From NCBI GenBank assembly GCA_013398015.1, contig VZRR01012419.1, forward strand, positions 311,900 through 375,899: a DNA stretch of 64,000 nt, in the 5' to 3' direction. The notes under the pieces are model-generated. The model was not told the origin of the DNA. It searched no databases and saw nothing but the letters and a program-made list of their open reading frames with translations. This DNA is from Oreocharis arfaki. Taxonomy: Eukaryota > Chordata > Aves > Passeriformes > Paramythiidae. A program made the position numbers and the translations under genes. Shown in pieces: positions 48,950 through 59,667 of this stretch (its first letter is position 1; the number at the start of each line of letters is the position of its first letter).

Positions 48950-49345
48950 CTGCAGTCACCCAGGCTGGTAAGAAACAGCTCTGTGGAGACCATCCTGGGG
49001 CTGTTCTGGGCAGTGACCTGGTCATCGCCAGCAATGCCCCAGCAGCAGCAAAGCCCCCCCTTGCCCTGGCTTGGGAACAGGAGCATGGCCAGCCAGCTGA
49101 GGGAGGTGATAATCCCCCTCTGCTCAGCACCCACGGGACATCAGCAATGTAGTTTATCCGGTTTGGGCACCCTCAGTAGGGGAAACACATCGATAAACTG
49201 GAGCAAGTGCTGATGAGGGCACCGAGGTGTCCAGAGCTGCGGCACTGTCCTGCTCTGTAGGCTGAGGGACCAGGGCCAGCTCAGCCTGGGGAAGGCACAG
49301 TTCAAGGGACAGCAAGGCATATCCCTCAACACCTACAGGAAAGCC
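48950..49345 (+). mobile_element. CR1 LINE fragment (intronic)
   Basis: The plus strand carries decayed CR1 3' sequence in order: 'gagggaggtgataatcccc' and 'ctctgctcagcaccc', 'gtttgggcaccctcag', 'cgataaactggagcaag', 'gctgagggaccagg', 'ctcagcctggg' and 'caacacctacaggaa'. It lacks the terminal repeats and the coding region. It lies in the same orientation as DIRAS2, inside its intron. Confidence 0.8.
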
Positions 49346-52300
49346 ATCAAAAAGGTGGAATGACAGTCTTTACAGCGATGGGCGCTGGGAGGGGACACAA
49401 CAGGTGTGAGTTAAGAGAGTAGTTTAGATTCAATATAAGGGGGAAAAAAATCATCCTGATGGTAATTTTGCATTGGGCCATGTTTCCCAGAGAGCCTGTG
49501 TGAATGATTGGAGATTTTCGTCTGTACATGACAGAACAACCTTCTCTGGTCTCATGGCTGATGCAGCTGTGATTAGCTGTCTGGACCAGAAACCTGCTCA
49601 GGTCCCTTCCAGCTGGAATTACCCTTTGTGTAAGAATATACTTCATATACTATGGTACTTTCTAAAGAATATCTGCAAAATCTCCCTACACAATAGGTCT
49701 GCTATTCTTACCACTGTGAAGTTTTCCTATTGTCTAATGTGAATCTCTTCTACAATGTAAGCCCATAAACCCATTTTTTTTCCCACTACACTCTCCATCT
49801 TCGAAACAACTCGCTATGTTTTGAAGACTGTTAGCATGCTATTTCAGGATCCCTTAGTATTTTTCTGTATGCTTAATACTTCAGGCCATTAAGTGCCCCC
49901 TTTTATTGTGTTCTATCTTTTAGGCTACCATCTGTGTCAGTTTTCTTGGAGATTTCTGAGTATGTTTCAAGTGTGCAGTGTAGTAGAGCAGGAGTGCACT
50001 CAGCTAGCTTTTAAAATTTTATTTCTCTATTCCATATTTCACTGATTTTCTTAGTAAAAATTTTCACAGTGCATTTTTTCCTAGTCCTGTAGTTTGTAGG
50101 CTACATATATGATTGTGCAGTGTTTAAGCGGCTTCTGAGGTGGAATTAGCAGATTTTGTTCTCTTGCCTTTTTATTCACAAGAAATTATTAGACTATAAT
50201 TCTTATGATAGCTCATTCTGTGCAGTCATCCACTACTGTAAACTCTATGACTGTTCTGACTTTGCATGTCTGCAGCTCTTATGTACAGGTTTATTTTCAG
50301 TGGAACAACATTATTCTGAAAAAAGCTTCCTCTTCTTTCTCCTCTTTTTTTTCCAGCTCCCTTTTTTCCTTTCTTTCTTAGCACCGTGAGCTGCTCACTC
50401 ATTTTCTTTGTTCCTCAGAGGGTTTTACCTCTTCTATGAACACACACAGAAGCATTTTTCTGAGGCTACTTTTTCTTTCCATTCCTTGAATTCTGCTGTC
50501 AGAAAAACAGTTTTGCTTCAGTGCCTCAGGATGAACACTCTTATTTATCAATCTTTCCTACATCTAAACAAGCCTCTCAGCATGACAGTGAATGTAGCAC
50601 AGGAGAGACGGAAGGGGTGAAGCTGCCTTCTGCCTGAAGCCAGGCTGGGTAGACAGAGCTGCAGCAGCTCTGCACTTTGCCTCGGGATCAGCATCCCCAG
50701 TTACACTGGTTATTCTGCCTGTGGTATGGCAGATGAGGAAGTACAACCCTTTCGTCCAGCATATTATGTAAAGACAGATGTTTTCAGCTTACTCAGACAT
50801 TAAAATGAGGACACTATAGGATGCCCTGGACAAGAAGGACAACAACATCAGGATATGCTTGAACAACAAATTGAAGATATTAGTGCAGCATGCCTTGCCT
50901 TAGCTTAAGCCTAACTGGCGCAAACAGCAACAGCATCAAAAGGCAGAAACAGAAAATTTGGCATGAGCTTGCAGCTGGGGTGAGGGCATGGGGGGTCTGG
51001 TAACAGCCATACTTCAATGGCATCAGTATTGTCCTGCTGCTGGACTGGTGAAAGGTAACTTAAAATCACCCTCTGCAATGCAGTCGCTCCTTCTGCTGCA
51101 TTGAAGAAATAGCTTGGAGGTTTTCTTTCAAAAGGAAAGAAATTCTTTGGGTTGTTCCGGATTTACTGCTACCTGTGCAAAATTAAAACAGGCAAATTTA
51201 ATCACTTGGTGCCATTAAGGCACTTGGGCAAAGCTCCCTATAAAACCTGCCCATTTCCTTCAGAACAAGCACAGATGCAGTAAATTTTGCAGTTTTTTCC
51301 ACATGTATCCCTTATATATCTACGTTTGGTCTGAAAAGTAACAATATCCTATGCTCTCTTCAGTTTTTAAGGTTCAATTTTTTAGTGTTTATTTGCTTAA
51401 ATCTCACTAAATATAAAATGACTCGTATGTGCTGTGTATCTATTGAGCTGCTACTGTTGGGAGGACAAATTCGTCTCCACTTTATTTCAATGAATTCTAA
51501 AACAGCTACAGCTTGAAAACATGTGAAAACTTTACCATTTCTGTTATTTAACAATTTCATGAATATTTTTGGTCCTACTATATAATGTGTTTTGTCAGAG
51601 GGAACTGACTGCGGGAATCACAGAATTTTGTGACCTTTGACATATGCACTTGCCAACCCTGGCAATACAAGCCACTAAAAATGTTATGAATATGTCTGCA
51701 GAACCTCCCTGATAAGTATAGCCAGTCTCATGTCACATAGCCTTTGCTGCAGGATAATTATTGGAATGAAAAGGCAGACTGAATGTGAGCAATCTGAGTT
51801 TATCAAAATGTACTCTTTGACCTGAAATGCCAGTGGCAAAACACACTGAAATGAGACATACACTCCCATGGAGTTAAAAACAAAGCTCAGTAGGTGCTGT
51901 TACTGAATAATCTACAAATATATCTTGGTTGTCACTCAGAACTGTAGTCCAGTTGTAGTGGAGATAAATTCCTTAACTACTGAAGAGCTGGAATATTCAG
52001 AGTAATTGACTATCATACACCTGTACAGTGACCTGTTTCAACTATTACTTTAGACATATTTTACATACAGAAGAGTAATTCCCTTTCTGCAATTTGTTCA
52101 GGACCTGGCCTTGTTGTAATTTCCAGATGCAACTTTTTAGTTCTGTGAATATTACTCCAGTAGGAAGAATACTGAAACACACGATGCTAATTTAAAATCA
52201 ACCATGAAGTGATGAAGATGGACTTTTGTTACCAGTCCAGACTGGACTGCGAAACCTAAATTTATGACTGAAATAAATAATCCTGTAATCCCCTACAAGA

Positions 52301-52475
52301 CATCTTATATTACTACAACAAGTATGCCATCACTTACATCTCCTTTATTTCTCTTACTGGGAAAGATATCACAGCATGCACTCTGCACATGTACCTGTAC
52401 TAATGTCTGTCTTCTTGTTCTTGTTCTCTCTCCTAGGTTTTCCCCCCTAGCTGAGCAAGTGGAACACAGAGAAAC

Positions 52476-53075
52476 ATGCCTGAGCAAAGCAATGATTATA
52501 GGGTAGTTGTGTTTGGAGCTGGAGGAGTTGGCAAAAGTTCTTTGGTGTTGAGATTTGTGAAGGGCACTTTCAGAGAGAGCTACATCCCTACCATTGAAGA
52601 CACCTATCGGCAGGTGATCAGCTGTGATAAGAGCATATGCACTTTGCAGATAACTGACACTACAGGGAGCCATCAATTCCCAGCCATGCAACGTCTCTCT
52701 ATTTCTAAAGGACATGCTTTTATTTTGGTTTACTCTATCACCAGCCGACAGTCCTTGGAGGAGCTCAAGCCAATCTACGAACAAATATGTCAGATTAAAG
52801 GAGACATAGAAAGCATTCCAATAATGTTGGTGGGGAACAAAAATGATGAGAACCAAAATCGAGAGGTAGAAAGCAGTGATGGAGAAGCCATGGCTAAGAA
52901 GTGGAAATGTGCCTTCATGGAGACCTCTGCCAAGATGAACCACAATGTGAAGGAGTTATTCCAAGAATTGCTAAACCTGGAGAAACGCAGGACTGTGAGT
53001 TTGCAAATTGATGGCAAAAAAAGCAAGCAACAGAAAAGGAAGGAGAAGCTGAAAGGCAAATGTGTGGTGATGTGA
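52476..53075 (+). CDS. DIRAS2: GTP-binding protein Di-Ras2
   Basis: A 199-residue small Ras-family GTPase, full length and intact in one exon. It binds GTP at the plasma membrane; in mammals it is brain-enriched. Motifs: P-loop GAGGVGKS (14-21), switch I with IPTIEDTY (37-44), switch II DTTGSHQ (61-67), guanine-specificity NKND (121-124), ETSAK (149-153), a lysine-rich tail (181-195) and a C-terminal CVVM CAAX box (196-199) for prenylation. As known for Di-Ras proteins, serine (S65) replaces the Ras catalytic glutamine, which goes with low GTPase activity and a mostly GTP-bound state. The tail 'SLQIDGKKSKQQKRKEK' distinguishes DIRAS2 from DIRAS1. The start has A at -3, and no other ATG lies between the acceptor and this start. 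NKND rather than the commoner NKCD keeps the essential N, K and D. A 212-codon frame on the opposite strand (52305-52943) is a shadow. Confidence 0.98.
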   Translation: MPEQSNDYRVVVFGAGGVGKSSLVLRFVKGTFRESYIPTIEDTYRQVISCDKSICTLQITDTTGSHQFPAMQRLSISKGHAFILVYSITSRQSLEELKPIYEQICQIKGDIESIPIMLVGNKNDENQNREVESSDGEAMAKKWKCAFMETSAKMNHNVKELFQELLNLEKRRTVSLQIDGKKSKQQKRKEKLKGKCVVM

Positions 53076-53670
53076 AATTGCACTGTCAGAAGTCAGCTGT
53101 GAAGTCTCATCTGAAAATACACATGTAAAACCCATAGACAGAATACAATCACTCAAGATCCTATTTATTAGTATCTGTTTAAAAAGAAATACTTGGAAAT
53201 TGAAAAAAACAAGGTACTGTGATTGCTATGAAAAAAGCTGAAAAATAAAAATGTGTGTACTCACATAATCAATTAAAGTAAATCAGGAAGAAAGCAAAAA
53301 TGTCCTTGAATACCTTATTTTGTATTTTGCAAAAACGAAGAATTTTCATCATTCACATAATATGAAAGATTTGGAAAATCAACTAAACATTATCTCCATT
53401 TGCATATAATTGCAAAAGAAAGCCATGTAAAATGTCAGAAGAAAAACAAAGAAATGGTTGTGAAGAAACCTAGAACATACAAATGCATGCTGGATGGTGT
53501 TAATCATTCCTTTCAAGAGTGCTGTGGATAAACAGTTCTGTGCCATTTTCATTACTGACTGGTTGGAGAGTGTGCGTAAGATAGCCTTGGATCAGCTGAA
53601 TAAATGAACTACTGCATAGTAAAAGGAAGAGTGGGGATAGCAGTCAAAAGGAATAGATTTTGTCTCTACC

Positions 53671-53706
53671 CACCCCCCCCCCCCCACANNNNNNNNNNNN
53701 NNNNNN
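53671..53706. other. Poly-C run and 18-N gap
   Basis: A C homopolymer leads into N at 53689-53706 and C resumes after it. The true length of the C tract is unknown. Confidence 0.95.
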
Positions 53707-56535
53707 CCCCCAGCATGATACTTCTTTCTAGTGTGATGCAGTGTTTTAACCAAAGGTTGTGGAAAAGCCAGTCTCTGTAAGAGAGTTGGAGATCATCTTT
53801 TCTGGACTCATTGTTTCAAGAATGACCTGAGCTTCTGGCCCAAATATATTTCAGAAGAACAGACATTTTCTTGTGGAGAATGCCAGATAGAATGGTGTAC
53901 ACATAAAACCAGAAAGCTTCCCCAGGGAGAACTGACTGGGGAGTCCCCTACGAAAGCCTCTGTGGGAGAGACTCAGTTGTAATGCTGCTGTTGGTTAAAT
54001 GAACACATGGTGTGGTTAGTGAATCAACGGAATGCCTTTTGAACTGGTGGAACCCTTGGAGAGGGGTTGGCATAGTATACAAAGTTTTTATTCAAATTAT
54101 CAGATTAGCTGAGTGATAATTCTTTACATTACTCTATTTCAATTAGAAGGGTTTATGTTCCTGCATTATGAGATCTATTGCCTTTATATTGTCTGAAGTA
54201 TTTTATATTTGCCATTTAAACTCATGATTTGAACTGCTGTGACTATTTATAGAACCAAATATATATCTGAAGTTAGTGCCCACAAGAGTCTCTAAAAGGA
54301 GTTTTTCTGGGATAAGCACTACAGGATCTGGCATACTAAGAGTTGCAATCAGGACTGTGTTATAATGCAATACAAAATTCAGAATAGAAAACACCTTACT
54401 TAGAACATCCTGTCAGGGGAAACTGCTCTTCTCAAAACCTTTGAAAGCGGACAAAGAGTAAAAAAACGTGAGCTGTCCTGGATGTCTCTCCAAAGCTTTT
54501 TAAAAAACTAATATGAATGACCGAAATATGTATCCTAGTGATAACAAAGGCCATCTAAGATAAAATAAGCACATATAATTTTTAAAGGATACATTAAAAT
54601 TGCGTGAGTCACAATTTGTACCTTAGGAACTGCTTTGAACCAATAATGAGAGCCTACCGTATTTTTAGTAAATGTCTGTGTCAAGAAACATGGGAAAATG
54701 AAGTCGATTACTAATATTATTAGCCTGCATGCTAGTGCATTATAAATATCTTCCAGGGGATGCTCAAATGCAGTTTTTGCATTAAAAATTGCTACTTTGC
54801 TCCTTTCAGAGTTATTGCTTGTTTACCTTCCACCTTTCTAAGAGATGTGCAGACATTTCAGAGGTAGAGTAATAGTATACACACGAATTGCTACTAGCGC
54901 TGTCTAGAAAGGAGCACAACTTCCGTTATTCAGTCAGAAGAAATTCTGGCACCAGTAGAATCGAGTGTGAAATTCCTACTGATTTCAAAGAGACAATTTT
55001 TTTTGTGTTTACTTCATTGCATGTGAAGAGAAAACTGGAAAGAGCATGCAAAAAGCTAAAGCTCTTCATTAACAGTAAATCCCAGGCTCTTACACAACAC
55101 TCTTTCTCCATAAAACTCAAAGCACTTTGCAAAAATGACAACATCATAATCTTAACTTCTCAGGTGGTGAAAGTGAGGCACAAAGAGAGGAAACAATTGC
55201 ACATAGATTGTCCAGCAAGATAGTGGCAGACCCAGGAACAAAAGCAGATCTCCTCTGTCACAGTCCAGTGCTCACTCTGTGTTTTGTCAGATTGTCTCTT
55301 CACATTCTTAAGGAGTTCCTGAAACACATAAAGAAGCCTGGTTTGACTTACACAGCCAAGTGCATCTTTTTTGGCAGTCTGTCAATATATCAAAAAGTAT
55401 TTCCAGATCAGGGATGCAAAACAATTAAAAGCACTACGTTTAGTAAGACTTTTATAGATATTTATATATCAACTCTGTTTGTAAAAAATTTTGCTGATGA
55501 TACTCAATGTCACAGCATTGGATTCCATGGATGAAGCTGGAAAATCAGACGAATGATCAACCTTAAGGCATAATGGGTCACATACAGAGGTCAAGAGCAG
55601 AGGTTGCCCTCAGATGCTAACACACTGATGCCAAAGGTCATCATGTGTGGCACATGCCTTAGCAGCCAGCATAGAATTATGATAGAATCTCAAAGAAAAA
55701 AAAAAATCTATATATAGAACCTTTTAACGTTATCGCTTTAAGTGCAGGAATTATTTACATCGTAAAATATCTTGCAGAAGTACAATATAGGGGATCTGAA
55801 TTACTTAAAATGTACTGACTGCAAAGATATTACAGGCTGAAATTTAGCCCTGGACATTTTTTTGAATGTGCCTCATAGCAAGAATAGAATAATTGTACAG
55901 CAAAGATGGAAATAAAATAAGTAGCTGCCAGTGTTAGGCTTGAGGACCATTTCCTTTAGTTCCCAGTTGACGCCTCACCTGCTACATAATAAGCCATGAA
56001 GTATTTCATGGACTTGCATGTATCAAAGCAAGGCCAGAACAGAAGCAATATTACTCAAGGACCACAGACTCAAAAGAGAGCATATTTTATACCCTTGCAT
56101 TGCCATCTTAGTTTATACTCTTAGATTTTACATATATTGCATACACGTGAGCTAGTTTAAAATGTTTGTTTTGCTATTACATATAGAATTATTTTTTTTT
56201 AATATGAAAAAATAAGGTAGATAAAGAAAATATAAAGCTTTATTAAATTTTGTGTTTTATTTGGGAATGTGGTATCACTATAATAACCCGTTTAAAATGT
56301 ATATACAAAATATTTAAAACATGTAAGGTCTACAGTGAGTTTTAGCACCCAGAAAATGCAATCTAGCCAAAATGAATCTAAAAAGCATGACTTTTATATG
56401 TAGATATTAAGGTATGTTGTTGTCATGAAAATGCGTTGTTACGATTTCTTTAGCAAATATTTTATTTTAAAACTGGATATGAAGTCATTTGTGTCTACTA
56501 GTTTCCGTGTTTGTGGTGATGTTCTAAACGTTCAA

Positions 56536-56541
56536 AATAAA
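56536..56541 (+). terminator. Candidate DIRAS2 polyadenylation signal
   Basis: AATAAA followed about 30 nt downstream by a G/T-rich element ('gtcttgttggtgcc'), the arrangement expected of a functional vertebrate poly(A) site. It lies 3.46 kb past the stop codon. Confidence 0.5.
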
Positions 56542-56560
56542 GTTTTAAATCTTAACACAG

Positions 56561-59077
56561 TTTGGAAGAAGTCTTGTTGGTGCCTGCATTGTGATTGGTT
56601 TATATTTTATATATTTTTTAAATTGTAAAGGCAATTCCCTAAATCAAAACAGACTCTAACATGCTAGGCAGTGTCCCAGAGTCTTCACCTATACAAATCA
56701 GTTCCGAGAGAATTGGAGCAGTATTATCTTATCTAATACTTACCCTTCTTCTATTATAGTCTGGCAAACATATCTTTCAAAGTAATCTACCTTCATAAAA
56801 AAACAAAAAAGCAAACAAAAGAACCCCACCAAAAACAAAACAAAACAAAACAAAACAAAACAAAAACCACCAAAAAAACCAAAACCAAACCAGCTTATCA
56901 GTGGATTCTCCTTTTGGCCAACAAAAAGCAAAATAATTCTGGAAGCTAGCCAGTATTTTATTATTATTTGCTTTAAAATAATGGCAGATAGAACTGTGTG
57001 CTTGTGAAAAACTGATACTTAATGTATGACTCTTGTTTTTCCTGCTCATTTCTAGAAAATTCTTGATGTTCTTGAAAAATTTCCTCCTATTGCATCTTAT
57101 GTTACCACCTGTTGCAAAAAATGTGAAGTATAATACTCGAACACTTCTTGCAATTCAGAAGACTCAGTCACAGTTGTTCAGTTAAATAATTATTTCCGTA
57201 TGTAAGCAATAATTCATATTCAACAGAGGAAGGGATCAACAATCTTGAGTACATAGGCACATTGATAGGCATTTGAACCAGTGACGAAATACTGAGCATT
57301 GAATGTAAATTGCACGTCACTGTGAAGTAATTGCATGTCAGCCCACAAACCTTTTTATTTTTAATAAAAGACACCCCAAAACTCTTAATAATTCTTATTT
57401 CTCTTTATTTTTTTCTTCCAATTTGCTATCATTTACTGGTTTTGGTCCTGATTCTGACACAGTCAATGGTAAAGCGGTGGATGTGCCAATTCAGAGCCCT
57501 GGGTTTTACACAATACACTCACTAAATTACCTTATAGATGTTCACTATATCATATTCCACAGAAACACCAGAAACATTACAAAATTCCCTTGCCTTTAAG
57601 TTTTCTTTTATTTTGTCACTGGTTACTACTCCTGTTTCCCAGTGGAAAATATTTTAACTCACACCCTTATCCAGATTTGTAAATACCTGTCCCACTTATT
57701 TCTCCGGCATTTTAGCTAACATATTTCACTCACCTTCGAAGCACATTTTCTAATTAATCCACAAATTTATTTCATGTAGTCAAGTGTGTCTAAAGTTTAA
57801 CTCCACTAAACCTGCAAAGAGGGGGAGAGCAGAGCTTTGAAAATACGTACTGGATGCTCCTTGTGAAGGATGCAGAATCTTCTGTAAATTAACCAGAGGC
57901 ATATGCAGTTTAAAGACAGCATTAAACCTCATTTGTTTAATATAATTTATCTTGGTTGAGAACTCTATTTTATGAGTCATAGGGGTCTGATCATAATCAC
58001 AATCAGGGGCCTGATTTCATACTGAAATCATAATGAAACTGAAGTGCGAAGGAGTTGTTATTCAGTCTGACATATTTGTTTCACACTCAGAAGCCAACAA
58101 GTGGCCCACAATGGATCCTACAAGAGCATCTCTATTCTCAGATTCTCGGATCATAGTTCAGCTGGCAAGGAGAAGGGGCAGGGCAGGGATGCACAACCAC
58201 AATCCATCCCGAAGCTAAAGTCAGCTTCTCAGCCTTTACACCTGGTGCTCTGTGAGCTGTGGATGAAAGCGTCTGTCACATGCAAATTACCATTGTATTT
58301 GTATTCTTTTCAGTAGAGAAACAACAAACAAAGAAGCAGAAGTGGAGGTCTTCTGTAAGACACATATGGCAAATATTTTTTTTAATATGTAAGAGGAGAA
58401 AGATGGTTCTACATCATCTTTCGAAGAGAGATGGGGAGACCATTGAGGGGTCATTCACCCCAATGTATATCTGCTTTGCTGCAAATTTTGTTCAGTGTTG
58501 TTGTAAGGATACTTTGCTTTTGGAATTTCCCTTCCTTCTCTACTGATTCAGTTCTTGCTGGTCAGGCTGGTCCTGGAAGAAGATTCTTGGCCTATTTGTT
58601 AATTTATAAACACAATACAATAATGCTGTATGCTTAGGCACATGAATTTAGTTACAGATTTCTCCTGTCAGCCAGATGTCCCCTCTGCAATGTGGTCATT
58701 TTAACAAAAAAGCAGGAGAATTATAATTTGGGGAGAGAAGTAGGCTCAAAGAAAATGGGAATATCAGAAAATTTTACATTTTACAGAACTTGCTATTCCT
58801 TAGAAAGTTCTGATATCAGCAAGGACTCCTGAAACTGTTTGCAAAAGAAAAGGCAATATTGAGTGGTCATGCTGAGCTGCACTAATGAACATGGCTCTTA
58901 GGAGCATCACAACAGTAGGTTACACAAGGAAAGCAATTGCTTCTCCCTCAGTGGTCTAATCAAATCTCTAACTCCTTATAAAAGCAACTTTACCCTGGAT
59001 GGCTGACTTATATGCCTGTGTAGGAGAACACACTCTATAGCCACAGAGTTTTAGCTCACTTTTTCTTTCTCTTGCCC
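56561..59077. other. Downstream intergenic region
   Basis: No gene recognised. Contains an (AAAAC)n microsatellite at 56831-56866 within an A/C-rich patch. Confidence 0.4.
56831..56866. repeat. (AAAAC)n microsatellite
   Basis: Several consecutive AAAAC units with slightly longer A runs at both ends. Confidence 0.9.
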
Positions 59078-59667
59078 TAATTTTGGCTGGGGTAGAGTTA
59101 ATTTTTTCGCAGTGGCTGGTATGGGTCTGTGTTTTGGATTTGTGCTTAACAAAGGGTTGATAATACAGAGAGATGTTTTTCTTATTGCTGAGCGGGGCTT
59201 ACACAGGGCCAAAGCCTTTCTTGCTTCTTGTACTGCGTGCTGGCGAGGAGGGTAGGGGTGCAGGAGAAACTGGGAGCAGACACAGCTGGGACAGCTGATC
59301 CCAACAGACTCTACCAGACCATATGGCATCATGCTCAATATATAAAGCTGGGTGTCGAAGGAGGAAGGGCGGGGACATTTTGGATGATGGCATTTGTCTT
59401 CCCGAGTTACTATTGCGTGTGATGGGGACCTGCTCTCCTGGAAATGGCTGAACACTTGCTTGCCCATGGAAAGCACTCAATGAATCCCTTGTGTGGCTTT
59501 GCTTGCATGCATAGCTTTTGCTTTGCCTACCAACCTATTAATGTCTATCACATCCCATGATTTTTCTTATTTGTACTTTTACAATTCTCTGCCTGATCCC
59601 ACTGGTGGGGGGAATGAGCAAGCAGCTGCTGTGGTGCTTACTTGCCTGCTGGGGTTAAGCCATGTCA
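59078..59667 (+). mobile_element. Solo LTR, avian ERVL-type
   Basis: About 590 bp with the layout of an abundant avian ERVL-type LTR: 'ttttggctggggtagag' at the 5' side, 'gcttacacagggccaaag', a TATA box (tatataaa, 59339-59346) followed by 'gctgggtgtcgaaggagg', 'tttgtcttcccgagttac', 'gaaatggctgaacac', a T-rich stretch and the 3' end 'gctggggttaagccatg'. No internal retroviral sequence lies on either side, so it is a solo LTR. Small changes and loss of clean TG/CA ends indicate it is not recent. Boundaries are within about 10 bp. Frames at 59051-59741 are within the LTR or its reverse strand and are not genes. Confidence 0.8.

Larger units (their letters stand above)
40144..52436 (+). other. 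DIRAS2: DIRAS2 intron 1
   Basis: Bounded by a 'gtaaat' donor at 40144 and a pyrimidine-rich acceptor 'tctctctcctag' ending at 52436. It is about 12.3 kb, AT-rich, with one CR1 fragment (48950-49345), an imperfect tandem pair (45229-45386), a G/T-rich run (40539-40572), a poly-A run with a single-N gap (47129-47176) and only short chance frames. The intron is inferred from splice motifs and the known gene structure, not from transcripts. Confidence 0.7.
53076..56560 (+). other. DIRAS2: DIRAS2 3' UTR (inferred extent)
   Basis: About 3.5 kb of AU-rich, gene-free sequence follows the stop codon. Mammalian DIRAS2 mRNA is about 4 kb with most of it 3' UTR, so a long UTR here is expected. The proposed end is set by the AATAAA at 56536 with a following G/T-rich stretch. 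Earlier AATAAA words at 53244 and 55911 could give shorter forms. A small gap (53689-53706) interrupts it. Not supported by transcript data. Confidence 0.5.

Noticed and set aside
50654..50672. 9-bp inverted repeat with a 1-nt centre in the DIRAS2 intron
   Set aside because: Too short and common in kind to support a function without conservation data.
52305..52943. 212-codon frame on the minus strand over DIRAS2
   Set aside because: It is antisense to a strongly conserved GTPase exon; its openness reflects the codon pattern of the sense gene.
59051..59480. 141- and 93-codon minus-strand frames
   Set aside because: They are the reverse strand of the ERVL-type LTR.
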